Shown: positions 42,788 through 52,391 of the stretch, one piece after another
Layout of the letters: the number at the start of each line of letters is the position of its first letter
How positions within the stretch are numbered: the first letter of the stretch is position 1
DNA from: Paenibacillus sp. J5C2022
GTDB taxonomy: Bacteria > Bacillota > Bacilli > Paenibacillales > Paenibacillaceae
Direction: 5' to 3'
NCBI RefSeq assembly: GCF_025567625.1
Contig: NZ_JAOQJC010000028.1
Coordinates: forward strand, 30,643 to 94,642
Length of the DNA: 64,000 nucleotides
Notes under the pieces: generated by a model
The model's input: the letters and a program-made list of their open reading frames with translations, nothing else
Databases searched by the model: none
Told to the model about the DNA's origin: nothing
Position numbers and translations under genes: made by a program

Positions 42788-44410
42788 TTACACGTTTTTT
42801 GGACTTTTTTTACTCTTCGTCCGCCATTCGTTCGGCGTCGTTCCCGTCGTTTTTTTGAATACCCGATTGAAGTATTGCTGATCGGAAAATCCTAGTCCGT
42901 GGGCGATGTCCGCGATCTCCAGCGCCCCGTTCTTGAGCAGCTCTTTCGCCTTGTCGATCTTCAGCCCAGTCACGTATTTGACGAAGCCCTGATTCGTGGC
43001 GGCCTTAAAGACGCGCGATAGGTACGAGGGATTAAGGGCAAATTTATCAGATACCGTCTGCAGAGTGATCTCTTCCTCAATATTTCTTGACACGTAAGCG
43101 ATGATTTGATCGATGACCGACGAATTCGGAGCGGGATTCCGCAGGACACCTTCCTCCGATCCGGGATCGGAACGAAACAATCTCTCGATCATCGCCTCAA
43201 TCATCTTCACGATCGCGCCGCGATCTTCGAGTTCGTCCAGAGCTCTTCCCGATAGAACGTCTGGATCGATCCGATCGACGAAATCGTAGCCGTTCTTTAA
43301 ACAAAACCGGATCACCAGATTGACGTACTCGTTAAACAGGTAGTCTATCGAAATTTCTTCCCGGCATTCGACAAGAGAGCGGACGAATACATCCTCCGAG
43401 GTATGACGGAGAAGGGCGATCACTTTTGCAAGGCTTTTGTTTTCCAGACTTTGCTCGGCCAGCTTGAATTTAAGCGCGAGCGATTGCGAAGCGCTATTGT
43501 TGCGAACCTCGTTTGCGGCATACAGGAAGATTCGGTCCGTTCCGAAGCAAAATCGGTTCTTCAGCGCCTTCGCGGCTTGCCGGTAAGCCGTCCTCGGATC
43601 GCCGCAAGGTCGACTGACGCCGATCGTTACCGCTAAGCCGTGCTGATTGCCGAGCGACGCGCGAAGCCGATTCGCTTCCTTAGCCGCCACGTGGGCGAGC
43701 TGATTTTCGTCCTCGCCACCGAATATGAGAATGAAGGTATCCTTGCCGAAGTAATTTCCCATCATCCAGCCGTTTCCCATTTCATCGTCGAATCGATCGC
43801 GCAATTCCCGATAGACTTCGCCGTCGACTGGCCGTTCGCCGGTATGGAGCTTGACCGAGGCAACGAGGTAAGAGTCGTGCCTCAGCATTTCAATTTCCCG
43901 TTCCACGTCCCCCTTTTCGGCCTTATCCCCCCACCGGTCGGTCAAGAGATGATAGATCTCCTTTTCCATCGCCATGCGGCGATTTTCCCGGGTGACCGCT
44001 TCGATCCGTTCACTCTCTACCTTCGCTTGACCGGATGCCGCGATCGCGTCCCGCATCGCCTCCACCACGAGAAAAAGGTCTTGGGCCTTTACCGGCTTAA
44101 GCACGTAATCCGTCACCCCGTGCTTCATCGCTTTGACGGCGTAATCGAACTCAGCATAGCCGCTGGTCACGATAAACCTGATGTCCGGATACGCTTCCTT
44201 TACGGCCTCGATCAATTCTAATCCGTTCATGACGGGCATCCGGATATCGGTCAGAATCACGTCCGGAAGTTCGCCGCCTTCGATCAAATCCAGCGCTTCC
44301 CTGCCGTTTCCCGCCGTTAAAACGCTTTCGAACGAAACGGAACTGTCGTGAAGCAAATAAACGATTTTGTCCTTGCTCAGCTCTTCGTCGTCTACGACCA
44401 TGACCTTCAT
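42788..44410 (-). CDS. YesN-type response regulator, AraC output
   Basis: A 540-residue response regulator. An N-terminal receiver (about 1-120) has the acidic pair VDDEE, the phospho-acceptor Asp in VILTDIRMPVMNG and the switch Lys in YVLKPV. A middle linker region and a C-terminal AraC double helix-turn-helix (about 435-535, LGFSDQQYFNRVFKKTTG) follow. It is encoded 11 nt after the cognate YesM kinase gene and directly before ABC importer 2, which it probably activates. Confidence 0.95.
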   Translation of the reverse strand: MKVMVVDDEELSKDKIVYLLHDSSVSFESVLTAGNGREALDLIEGGELPDVILTDIRMPVMNGLELIEAVKEAYPDIRFIVTSGYAEFDYAVKAMKHGVTDYVLKPVKAQDLFLVVEAMRDAIAASGQAKVESERIEAVTRENRRMAMEKEIYHLLTDRWGDKAEKGDVEREIEMLRHDSYLVASVKLHTGERPVDGEVYRELRDRFDDEMGNGWMMGNYFGKDTFILIFGGEDENQLAHVAAKEANRLRASLGNQHGLAVTIGVSRPCGDPRTAYRQAAKALKNRFCFGTDRIFLYAANEVRNNSASQSLALKFKLAEQSLENKSLAKVIALLRHTSEDVFVRSLVECREEISIDYLFNEYVNLVIRFCLKNGYDFVDRIDPDVLSGRALDELEDRGAIVKMIEAMIERLFRSDPGSEEGVLRNPAPNSSVIDQIIAYVSRNIEEEITLQTVSDKFALNPSYLSRVFKAATNQGFVKYVTGLKIDKAKELLKNGALEIADIAHGLGFSDQQYFNRVFKKTTGTTPNEWRTKSKKSPKNV

Positions 44411-44421
44411 CTAGATGCACC

Positions 44422-46221
44422 TCATTTCAATTTGCGACCAATAATGACGACTCTTGTCCCTTTCACCTTGGCGCTTTCGATCGAAACTCCGTAATCGCCG
44501 CCGAATAACAGCTTAAACCGCATGTTCACGTTCTTCAGTCCTACGCCCCTGCGAGTCCCGGAATGCGGCAAGGAAGATTCTTCATCGATATCTTGCATGA
44601 TCTTGCGAAGTATGGGTTCCTCGATTCCGATTCCGTTGTCCGACACTTCCAGAACGATCGTATCCTCCGTTTCGTAAGCCTTAATCCGAATGACGCAGTC
44701 CATGGACATTTCGTTAAATGCGTGCTTGATCGCGTTTTCGACGACGGGTTGAAGCGTGAACCGAATCGTCCGGTACTCCGACATGCCTTCGTCGATCTCA
44801 TAGATCACGCTTAAGCGGCTGCCGTAGCGAACCTGGATAATTTCAAGATAATTTTTCACGTGCTGGATTTCGGTTCCGATCTCCACGACGTTGTTGCTCG
44901 CGACGTTCATATTGTAGCGGTAAAAATCGGCCAGCTTTTCCACCATTTCATTAATTCTGACATGATCCCGTTTGATGGCCAGCGAACTAATCGCGTCAAG
45001 CGTATTGTACAGGAAATGAGGGTTGATCTGGTCCTGCAAACTCTTGATCTCGGCTTCGTTGCGCAGCACTTGGTTCTCCAGCACGTTCTTGACCATCGAA
45101 TTAAAGCTATCGCTGAGATCGCCGATCTCGTCGTTGCGGTTAATGTTGCTTCGGATTTGGTAGTTCGACTTCTCTATGTTTTTCATCGTCTTGGATAACC
45201 GCTTGAGATCCCGCGTGCTCCTCGTCACGAAGAGATGAACGGCGAGAATCAAGATGGTCATCACGATGATTCCCGTCATCATAATGATGATTTTCGAATC
45301 GTTGATTTGTTTGTCGATCTTGTTTTGATTAATCAAAGAGACGACGTACCAGCCCGTTGTCGCGGAATTTTTAACATTGGCGTAATAGCTTGCCCCATTG
45401 AGATGAAGCGTGTCGAATTCGGCTAGTCGGCCGATGTCCTTGTCGCTGAATTCGTCGTAAGCCGAGACGTCGGAATTCAGACTGAAAATCACCTTCCCGT
45501 CCTCCGTCGTAATGAGAGTATCGTCGAACGCTTCGTTATTGACCCCATTGAGAAATTGTGAGAACAGGTTTTTGTCGGCGCTCAGTACCATAAAGTCTTT
45601 TTCTCCGGGCAGGTTGCCCCATAACTTGATGGCTTGGGTGAATAACGTATTGTTGTCCTTGCCAGATAACAGGGAGAACCCGGGCAGCAGCACCATCGAT
45701 TGCTCGGAATCAGTGATCTCGCGGTACATGTTCGTATTCAAGGCATTGCGAATATATTTGAAATCCTGGCCGTCATTTAAATCCGTCGTCAGAATTTCCT
45801 GCCTGTCGAAGAGGATGACCGATAGCGATTTGTAGCCTTTGAAAAAAATCAGCGATCGGATGTTATCGTAAAAACGATTGTAGGCAACATATCCCTCGTA
45901 GGTTCCGACGAACTTCTTGTCCGCAATCACGGGGAGGTTGGCATCCTTGGAGAGGATCATAAGCACCTTCTGCATGTCGTCGACGTAACGGTCGATGCTG
46001 TTGCTGATCTGCGCGTTTAGGCTCGTAACGTACTGATTGATGTTTTCCTTCGTATACTTCTCCATGAAATGCGATAATAGAGCGCTTAAAACGGTAATAA
46101 AAACGATGCCAATGATCGTGTTGAACAAAATAAATTTATTTCTTAAACCAAAAAAGAGGAGTCTGCTCCTCTTTTGGAAAGATTGAACGTTATTCGTTCG
46201 TATAAGATAACCCCCTGACAT
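44422..46221 (-). CDS. YesM-type sensor histidine kinase
   Basis: A 599-residue membrane kinase. A membrane segment (about 27-50), an extracellular Cache-type sensor, a second membrane segment (about 295-320) and a HAMP domain (about 320-375) precede a His_kinase domain with NPHFLYNTLDAIS (phospho-His). HATPase_c motifs are VVENAIKHAF, DNGIGI and GVGLKNVNMRFKLLFG. It pairs with the YesN-type regulator 11 nt downstream. The start at 46221 has only a weak ribosome binding site, and a terminator-like hairpin lies within the first 25 codons (46148-46178), so the N-terminus needs care. Confidence 0.92.
   Translation of the reverse strand: MSGGYLIRTNNVQSFQKRSRLLFFGLRNKFILFNTIIGIVFITVLSALLSHFMEKYTKENINQYVTSLNAQISNSIDRYVDDMQKVLMILSKDANLPVIADKKFVGTYEGYVAYNRFYDNIRSLIFFKGYKSLSVILFDRQEILTTDLNDGQDFKYIRNALNTNMYREITDSEQSMVLLPGFSLLSGKDNNTLFTQAIKLWGNLPGEKDFMVLSADKNLFSQFLNGVNNEAFDDTLITTEDGKVIFSLNSDVSAYDEFSDKDIGRLAEFDTLHLNGASYYANVKNSATTGWYVVSLINQNKIDKQINDSKIIIMMTGIIVMTILILAVHLFVTRSTRDLKRLSKTMKNIEKSNYQIRSNINRNDEIGDLSDSFNSMVKNVLENQVLRNEAEIKSLQDQINPHFLYNTLDAISSLAIKRDHVRINEMVEKLADFYRYNMNVASNNVVEIGTEIQHVKNYLEIIQVRYGSRLSVIYEIDEGMSEYRTIRFTLQPVVENAIKHAFNEMSMDCVIRIKAYETEDTIVLEVSDNGIGIEEPILRKIMQDIDEESSLPHSGTRRGVGLKNVNMRFKLLFGGDYGVSIESAKVKGTRVVIIGRKLK
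46148..46178 (-). terminator. Terminator-like hairpin inside the 5' end of the YesM-type gene
   Basis: Minus-strand AAAAGAGGAG-CAGA-CTCCTCTTTTTT, a perfect 10-bp stem with a T run. It is about 95-120 nt after the stop of the upstream glycosidase gene and 45-70 nt into the kinase frame. It could terminate the upstream operon, attenuate the kinase gene, or both. Confidence 0.7.
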
Positions 46222-46269
46222 GGAAGTGGGAACTTTGAAGGTAGGACGTTGCTCCCATTATAGCATCAA

Positions 46270-48903
46270 TTAATCGAATCGCAGCGTAATTTCGGCGTTC
46301 CCGTCGAATTGTTCGACCAAGATGGTTTGCCGCGAAGCGGAATATGATCCGCCAATGATCGTTGCGGGATTCGCCCCTTCCGGATGCGGGAGCCGGATGC
46401 TTACAGTATTCGGCTTTCTGTCCGACCGGCAGACGACTTTCGCCACGATCTCGTTGCGCTCCAAATTCGATTCGACGCGCAACGTGACTTCTCCGAAATA
46501 AGTCACGATTCCGTCCAACTCGATGACGTTGCCGTTCTCCAGCCATCTGCTCGGAATTCCCGGCAACAAGTTCAACCGATCCTCCCCGTCTTCCATGTAA
46601 AGCATCCAACGGGTCTGCATGAGGAACCAGCCTTCTTCGTGCGTCTTATGCGGGCTGGCGTGCCAGAAGTGCTCCCAGAACGTATACGTCTCCCGGTCTG
46701 CCAATCCGGAGAAACCATTATAATAGGCTTTCAGGAACGGCTTGACCTCGCCGCGCTTCAGATGCACCCAAGGATGCATGCTGTAGTAGGGCTGACTTAA
46801 AGCGACATTGCGGGTACACATCAATTCATGATGATAATTCAACATGAATTCCGCTGCGGCTTCGTCTGGACGAACGACCTCTTGAAAAACGAGGTATAGC
46901 GGGCCCAGAAGGGAATCCCGAGCGGTGACCGAACCGTGCGTCAGCCATTTGCCGCCTTCCCCGTTCACGGAAAGCGGTCCTCTGTGCTCTGCCCAAGGAG
47001 GGACGGTCGGCACCCAGCTTCCGTCGGCCAGCGGGACGACCGGTGAACTTGCCATCGTGGCGAACAAACCTTGACGGATATCCTCTTTCAGAGCTTGCGC
47101 TTCGGTGTCTACTAGTGCGGAACTGCCGGGATCGACGTTCCTGAGCATCTCCGCCAGACGGCTCATCCCCATATACGCATACCCGTTTAACATAAAGGAG
47201 CGGAACGGGTCTTCCGGATCTGCGGTCTTCCCTTCCAGCATGCCGTATCCTTTGCCCCGAAGCTCCTCCGTTTTATTGCGGTCCCTCCACTTAGCCAGAT
47301 AGTCGAATGCCTTTAGCAGATGGTCCTTTATCTTAATAACCCATTCTTCGTCCCGGGTATACCGGTAATGCTCTCCGAGACTCCACAACGCGGCGCCCGT
47401 TTCCAGCATATACCCGCCATAGTTTTGCATCAGACCGTCCTCGTGCTGCTTATCCAAGAAAAATCGCAATGCCCTCTCCGCAACGTCGTTCCATCCCATG
47501 GACTCCATGAATTGGATAATCGGCGAACTCTCCGAGCCGATCGCCGTATACACGCCGATCGTCGGAACGATCGTTCCGCCGGGCTCCAGGCCGTATGAGA
47601 CGAGATCGAGATGAAGCAATCCGGCCTTGACCATCTCTTCGATCCGCGGCTCGGGAAGCTTGATCGACGCCGCTCGGGAAAGCTTCTCCCGCCAGAAAGC
47701 GCGGCACTCCGTCCATCTCTCTTCGAAGCTCTGCCGACTCAATCCTTCAGCGCGTTCCCTGGAGATGGGACGGTGAGGCAAGTAAAATTCGAAAGTGACC
47801 GACTCTCCCGGAGGAAGGAGAACCGCCGTCTCTTCCGTTCGAAGCGGTTGTCCGCCCAGCCTGGATACGCAGCAAATCCGATCTTCCGAGTAGCTGACGA
47901 ACCCGTTATCCCCGTCGAACTTGTATTGCATGTCATCGTTTAAGACGAAAGCGTTGGGAACGACATTTTTGAACCAAGCGTATCTGGGCACTTGGGCTTT
48001 GTTCGTGGCTACCGCCCGGAAGTAGAGCACCGTCTCCTCATCCCGCTTCATCTCCTGCGGAAGGATTCTTTCCCGAAGCGCCGTCTGTTCTTCCGTCAGC
48101 ATATGAAAGTGGCCGAAGCCGTCGGCGGCCAGATAATGCGTGCCCCTTAACGTATCGGCATTCAAAGGGCTGCTTTCATAAGAGACGAAGGATACCGTGT
48201 CGTAGACTACGTCGTTATCCGCGATGGAGGCGTGCAGGATGGGGAGCGTTCCGTCCTCGAGCCTGCGGGTAACGCCGTCCACACAGCCTACGCCTCGGCC
48301 AAGCATGTACCGGTAACAGACGGGCTTATCCTCGTTCTCCGGCAGCCTTACTTCGAAACCGTGAAATCTCGGCTGCACCCAGTCCCACAGCCTTTCCTCT
48401 CCGCCGATACCGCGAAACCCGACGCCGAAAATCCGAACGTCGCGCGACAAACCGAGCCATGTCTGGGATGCAAGCTCCCGGGTATGGGCTGCAGCGCTAG
48501 CGAAGGTTTCCTCCGGCTCGTCATCTATGCGCTGCAGATCGGTAATCAAGTTCAACGATTTGACGTCGTGCTGAATTTGCTCATAAGTCCGATCGTCCTC
48601 AGCCTGCGTAACCGCAATTCCGTAGGCAGGAATATATATCGGATAAGCCTTGTTCACATCCCGCAAGAAAAAGCTGAACGGGTGCTCCGACGTATCGATG
48701 TTCACCAGAATCGCCTGTGCACCTTGCAAATCCTCCGATCGCACGGTCACTTCCAGTCGTATCGAACTTCCGTCCGTGAAGAAGCTCGATCCTTCAGCTT
48801 CACCGATCCCACGTATAATTGCCGTACTAACAGTGCCGTAATTCGTCGAGACGCTTCCTCGGGACGGTCCCTTCTTCCACTCCACCGCGAATTTCGCATC
48901 CAT
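46270..48903 (-). CDS. Cytoplasmic six-hairpin glycosidase-like protein, function unknown
   Basis: An 877-residue protein with no signal peptide. An N-terminal beta-rich part (about 1-390) is followed by an (alpha/alpha)6-toroid region (about 410-770) with text typical of six-hairpin glycosidases: LLHLDLVSYGLEPGG, YGGYMLETGAALWSLGEHY, FWEHFWHASPHKTHEEGW and LLPGIPSRWL. A C-terminal beta domain closes it, as in GH78/GH95-like enzymes. It probably hydrolyses an imported oligosaccharide. It is likely the last gene of the sugar-acid operon; AAAGGAGACTGGATCG precedes the ATG. The exact GH family could not be assigned. Confidence 0.7.
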   Translation of the reverse strand: MDAKFAVEWKKGPSRGSVSTNYGTVSTAIIRGIGEAEGSSFFTDGSSIRLEVTVRSEDLQGAQAILVNIDTSEHPFSFFLRDVNKAYPIYIPAYGIAVTQAEDDRTYEQIQHDVKSLNLITDLQRIDDEPEETFASAAAHTRELASQTWLGLSRDVRIFGVGFRGIGGEERLWDWVQPRFHGFEVRLPENEDKPVCYRYMLGRGVGCVDGVTRRLEDGTLPILHASIADNDVVYDTVSFVSYESSPLNADTLRGTHYLAADGFGHFHMLTEEQTALRERILPQEMKRDEETVLYFRAVATNKAQVPRYAWFKNVVPNAFVLNDDMQYKFDGDNGFVSYSEDRICCVSRLGGQPLRTEETAVLLPPGESVTFEFYLPHRPISRERAEGLSRQSFEERWTECRAFWREKLSRAASIKLPEPRIEEMVKAGLLHLDLVSYGLEPGGTIVPTIGVYTAIGSESSPIIQFMESMGWNDVAERALRFFLDKQHEDGLMQNYGGYMLETGAALWSLGEHYRYTRDEEWVIKIKDHLLKAFDYLAKWRDRNKTEELRGKGYGMLEGKTADPEDPFRSFMLNGYAYMGMSRLAEMLRNVDPGSSALVDTEAQALKEDIRQGLFATMASSPVVPLADGSWVPTVPPWAEHRGPLSVNGEGGKWLTHGSVTARDSLLGPLYLVFQEVVRPDEAAAEFMLNYHHELMCTRNVALSQPYYSMHPWVHLKRGEVKPFLKAYYNGFSGLADRETYTFWEHFWHASPHKTHEEGWFLMQTRWMLYMEDGEDRLNLLPGIPSRWLENGNVIELDGIVTYFGEVTLRVESNLERNEIVAKVVCRSDRKPNTVSIRLPHPEGANPATIIGGSYSASRQTILVEQFDGNAEITLRFD

Positions 48904-48940
48904 TCGATCCAGTCTCCTTTATATCGTAATCCACATCGCT

Positions 48941-49069
48941 TTAAGCTTCCGGGACAAAGCGAGTTCTCAACGTTCCGATCTTCTCGATGCAAATGCTGAC
49001 TTCGTCGCCGGGCTTCAGGTAAACCTGCCGCTCCACCGGCAATCCGAGTACGATTGCGAATGATGTCCA
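48941..49069 (-). pseudogene. C-terminal remnant of a fumarylacetoacetate-hydrolase-family enzyme
   Basis: Reading the minus strand down to the TAA at 48943-48941 gives GLPVERQVYLKPGDEVSICI, then EKIGTLRTRFVPEA. This is the C-terminal strand of FAH-family hydrolases, whose usual form is flLKPGDvvevEIegiGtLrn. No start or active-site region remains, because the fragment abuts the end of the dehydrogenase gene. The operon therefore once carried a full FAH gene at this place. Confidence 0.8.
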
Positions 49070-49075
49070 TCACTT

Positions 49076-50092
49076 CTATGTGGAGGGACAGAGCATAATC
49101 TTCGCGATGGCGCCCGGGCCGGACACCAGCTTCTCGAAGCTGCTCTGGCCTTCATCCAGGGAACGATGCTCCGTCCAGGGCAACAAATCGATGCTGCCCT
49201 CCGCGATCCAGCGCAGAGCCGTTTCGAAATCGTTCCGCGAGTACGCAAAAGCGCCGAACAGCTTAAGCTCTTCACGGATCATCGAATTGATCGGCAATGT
49301 CGTATCGGCCTCATGAAGGCCGGTCAGCCCGATTCTGCCGCCGCGTCGCACGGATTGCACGCAGCGAAGGCGGGTCGAAGCGGCTCCTACCGCATCCACC
49401 GCCGCATGAAACCCTTCCGCAGGCTTAAGCGACGCAATCTCCGCGTCTCCCTGCGCCGGTGTGCTGCCCAGCTCCGCCGCGATGCGCAGCCGATCGGCGT
49501 TCAGATCTGCTACAACGATGTTCTCCAACCCGAGAGTTCTGGCAGCAGCCAGAGCGAACAAACCAATCGGTCCGGCCCCCAGGACGAGCAGACGATCTTC
49601 CGGTCTCAGAGCGATCAGCCGGCACAGATGAACCGCGCAGGCGAACGGCTCCGCGAATGCCGCCTGATCGAAGGAGACGGAATCAGGAATCAGGTGAATG
49701 TCGCGCTCAGGTACCGCGACATATTCCGCGAAGGCTCCCGGAGCATGCGCTCCGAGCAGCCTGCGGCTGGGGCACAGCTGCTCGGAGCTTCCAAGGCAAT
49801 CCTCGCATTCGCCGCATGTGCCCAGAGGGTTGACCGTAACTCGGTCGCCCGGCCGGAACTTCGTCGCTCCTGATCCCGCTTCCGCCACAACGCCGGAAAA
49901 TTCATGCCCCATAACGAGAGGCGGCACGCGCAGCGAGTTATGGCCGAGGAAGCCGCCCAACTCGGAGCCGCATATGCCGACTCTCTCGACCCGAATAAGC
50001 ACTTGTTTCTCCCCGGGGGAGGGAACCGGGATGTTCCGGATATTCATTTGTCGGGGTCCTTCATATACAAGCGCCCGCATCATCGATGACAT
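49076..50092 (-). CDS. Zinc-dependent MDR alcohol (sugar/polyol) dehydrogenase
   Basis: A 338-residue medium-chain dehydrogenase. Catalytic zinc motifs are GICGSE and GHEFSGVV, and the structural zinc cysteines are in GTCGECEDCLGSSEQLC. The Rossmann motif VLGAGPIGLFAL near residue 170 binds NAD(P). It likely oxidises a sugar or sugar acid hydroxyl in the same pathway as the upstream dehydratase, 13 nt away. Truncated FAH sequence follows directly after its stop. Confidence 0.93.
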   Translation of the reverse strand: MSSMMRALVYEGPRQMNIRNIPVPSPGEKQVLIRVERVGICGSELGGFLGHNSLRVPPLVMGHEFSGVVAEAGSGATKFRPGDRVTVNPLGTCGECEDCLGSSEQLCPSRRLLGAHAPGAFAEYVAVPERDIHLIPDSVSFDQAAFAEPFACAVHLCRLIALRPEDRLLVLGAGPIGLFALAAARTLGLENIVVADLNADRLRIAAELGSTPAQGDAEIASLKPAEGFHAAVDAVGAASTRLRCVQSVRRGGRIGLTGLHEADTTLPINSMIREELKLFGAFAYSRNDFETALRWIAEGSIDLLPWTEHRSLDEGQSSFEKLVSGPGAIAKIMLCPST

Positions 50093-50105
50093 GTGTATCT
50101 CCTCC

Positions 50106-51227
50106 TCACTCGACCCGGTAGCGGTTCAATACGGCTTCGTCGATCTCCACGCCCAATCCCGGACGCTCGACGGGAACGGTTACGTAGCCGTCCTTGAACT
50201 CCACCTCGCGGCTGACCAAGTCCCGCGCCAGCGGGGAACTCGATACGGTATATTCGATCATAAAGCCGTTCGGAATCGCTGCCGCGAAATGCGTGCTGGC
50301 CGCAACCAAAATGCCGGTTTTGAAGGCGTGCGGGACGACCTTCTTGTGGCGATCGTAAGCCAAATAAGCAATTCTCTTGCCCTCGGTCAATCCGCCAACG
50401 CGCGCCAGATCAGGCTGAATGATGTCCAGATGCCCTTCGTCGAGCAGCCGTTGGAACGCCATTCGGCCGCTCTCCTGCTCGCCGCCGGCGATCGAAATTC
50501 TCGTCCTGTCCGCCAATTCGCGGTATCCGGCAATATTATTGGAATGCACCGGCTCCTCCAGCCAATAAACGCCGTATTTCTCGTAGACTTCGGCCATTCG
50601 CAGCGCGCCCTTCAAGTCCCATGCGAGTCCCGCATCAATCATGATGTCGATGTCGTCGCCAATCGCTTCCCGGATTGCCTTGACCTGCGCCTCGTCGAAC
50701 TTCGGATCGCGTCCGATCGGTCCCCAGCCGAACTTCATCGCCCTATAGCCCTGCTTAGCGTACTGCTCCGCCATGCGAGCCGCTTCCTCAATCGTCTCCG
50801 GCATGAGTGCGCTTGCATAGGCTTTCAGCTTGCGGTGGAAAATGCCGCCCATCATCTCGCACACAGGACGGTTCATCACCTTGCCGAATATATCCCACAG
50901 CGCGATGTCCACGCCGCTGATCGCGTGCAAAGCAGGGCCGGTGCGGCCGAAATAAAGCGTTCCCCGATACATTTTGTCCCACAGCCGTTCGATCTCGATC
51001 GGATTTTCCCCGATCAGCAAGCTCCTAAGGCCGGTCGCGATCGAGTGGGAAGCGCGCGCGTCCACGACCGCTTTGGCAACAAGCGGAGAAGAGTCGACCT
51101 CGCCCACGCCTACGATCCCTTCATCGGTATTGATGCGGATAATTAACGTATCCTGCGTGCCGTCGCATTGCTCCGCATCCAGATCGGGCAAGCGTAAATG
51201 TATCGCTTCGACTTCGGTAATTTTCAT
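50106..51227 (-). CDS. Enolase-superfamily sugar-acid dehydratase (MR/MLE type)
   Basis: A 373-residue mandelate racemase/muconate lactonizing enzyme-type protein. The capping domain is N-terminal. The barrel shows the Lys motif AMKFGWGP, metal ligands in MIDAG, WLEEP and IAGGEQE, and the His motif VPHAFKTG, all as expected for an acid-sugar dehydratase of the mandelate racemase subgroup. It would convert an aldonate to a 2-keto-3-deoxy acid. The start ATG overlaps the cupin stop by 4 nt (ATGA), so translation is coupled. The substrate (rhamnonate, fuconate, galactonate or other) is not resolved. Confidence 0.9.
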   Translation of the reverse strand: MKITEVEAIHLRLPDLDAEQCDGTQDTLIIRINTDEGIVGVGEVDSSPLVAKAVVDARASHSIATGLRSLLIGENPIEIERLWDKMYRGTLYFGRTGPALHAISGVDIALWDIFGKVMNRPVCEMMGGIFHRKLKAYASALMPETIEEAARMAEQYAKQGYRAMKFGWGPIGRDPKFDEAQVKAIREAIGDDIDIMIDAGLAWDLKGALRMAEVYEKYGVYWLEEPVHSNNIAGYRELADRTRISIAGGEQESGRMAFQRLLDEGHLDIIQPDLARVGGLTEGKRIAYLAYDRHKKVVPHAFKTGILVAASTHFAAAIPNGFMIEYTVSSSPLARDLVSREVEFKDGYVTVPVERPGLGVEIDEAVLNRYRVE

Positions 51228-51574
51228 AAATTCATCTCCGTTTCGGTTGATACTTGCCAAGTAGCGAGCAAGTCGACGCGCAGAGGTGTAAACGTCTCCA
51301 GAACAAGAGAGTCCTCAAGCGCCAATACGGAATGGGAAACGTTGCTCGGAACTCGGACCTGCTCGCCCTCCTCCACCTCGACTTCCACGCCGTCGATGTA
51401 CATGCGAATTTTGCCTTTCACGACAAAGCCCAACTGCTCATGGGGATGAGCGTGCTCTGGACCGAAGCCGCCTTGCTTAAATTCGATCAGCATGCTCATC
51501 ATCGATTGGCCCGGGGGCAGTATTTTGCGACGGATTTCCCGGGAAATCTGCTGCCATTCTCCTTGATTCGACAC
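51224..51574 (-). CDS. Small cupin-domain protein
   Basis: A 116-residue single cupin, with motif 1 PEHAHPHEQLGFVVKGK (His-His-Glu metal ligands) and motif 2 VRVPSNVSHSVLALE. The start is GTG 51574 with GGGGGAG before it; the longer frame would overlap the SDR gene by more than 60 nt. Such small cupins in sugar-acid operons are often isomerases or epimerases, or have no known reaction. Coupled to the dehydratase by the ATGA overlap. Confidence 0.88.
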   Translation of the reverse strand: MSNQGEWQQISREIRRKILPPGQSMMSMLIEFKQGGFGPEHAHPHEQLGFVVKGKIRMYIDGVEVEVEEGEQVRVPSNVSHSVLALEDSLVLETFTPLRVDLLATWQVSTETEMNL

Positions 51575-51587
51575 CGCTTTCTCCCCC

Positions 51588-52364
51588 TTAAAAAGTGACC
51601 GACAGTCCGCCGTCGACAGGAATCGTCGCACCTTGGACATAAGAGGCCGCCTCGGAAGCCAGGAAGGCGATTACGCTCGCCACCTCGTCGACCTCTCCGG
51701 CTCTGGCCTGCGGAATTTTCCTCATTCCTACGTAATAACCCTTGAACCAGTCCGTCTCCAACTCGTTCACGCCGCCGACGACCGACAGCCCCGTATCGAT
51801 AAACCCCGGCGCAACCCCGTTCACGCGAATGCCATGCGGAGCCAGTTCCAGCGCAGTACCGCGAGTTAATTGATCGAGCGCCCCTTTGGCCGCGTTGTAA
51901 TGACTGGATTGATTCAAGGCGCGATAGCCGTTAATCGACGATACGTTCACAATCGCTCCGTGGATGCCCGCTTCGATCATCGCCTTCGCAGCGTACTTGG
52001 TTCCCCAATAAGCGCCGTTGACGATCGTGTCGAACACCGCTCGCCACCGTTCCGTCGTTTCCTCCAGGAAATCGCTCTCGTAGAACATTGCCGCATTGTT
52101 GATCAGAACATCTATCCGGCCGGTATGTTCGATGGCCGCCTCGATCATACGCTTAACGTCCTCTTCGTCGGAAACGTCGGTCTTCGCATATAAGGGCCGC
52201 CCACCGATTGTCTTCAATTGCTCGACAGCCTGATATCCGTTGGACTCGCTGCGCCCAGCGATCAGAACGTTCGCCCCCTCGGTCGCGAACAGCTTGGCGG
52301 TCGCAAGGCCGATTCCCGTTGCTCCTCCCGTGACAATAACCGTCCGGTCTTCGAATCTCCTCAT
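51588..52364 (-). CDS. Short-chain dehydrogenase/reductase
   Basis: A 258-residue classical SDR with the cofactor motif TGGATGIG near residue 12, NNAA, and the Ser-Tyr-Lys triad in VSSINGY and YNAAK. It has the family C-terminal VQGATIPVDGG. In a non-phosphorylative sugar-acid pathway an SDR oxidises the 2-keto-3-deoxy acid; that role is inferred from its neighbours. Cupin starts 13 nt after its stop. Confidence 0.93.
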   Translation of the reverse strand: MRRFEDRTVIVTGGATGIGLATAKLFATEGANVLIAGRSESNGYQAVEQLKTIGGRPLYAKTDVSDEEDVKRMIEAAIEHTGRIDVLINNAAMFYESDFLEETTERWRAVFDTIVNGAYWGTKYAAKAMIEAGIHGAIVNVSSINGYRALNQSSHYNAAKGALDQLTRGTALELAPHGIRVNGVAPGFIDTGLSVVGGVNELETDWFKGYYVGMRKIPQARAGEVDEVASVIAFLASEAASYVQGATIPVDGGLSVTF

Positions 52365-52391
52365 GTTCCGTCCCCCCCTATTCGTATTGGC

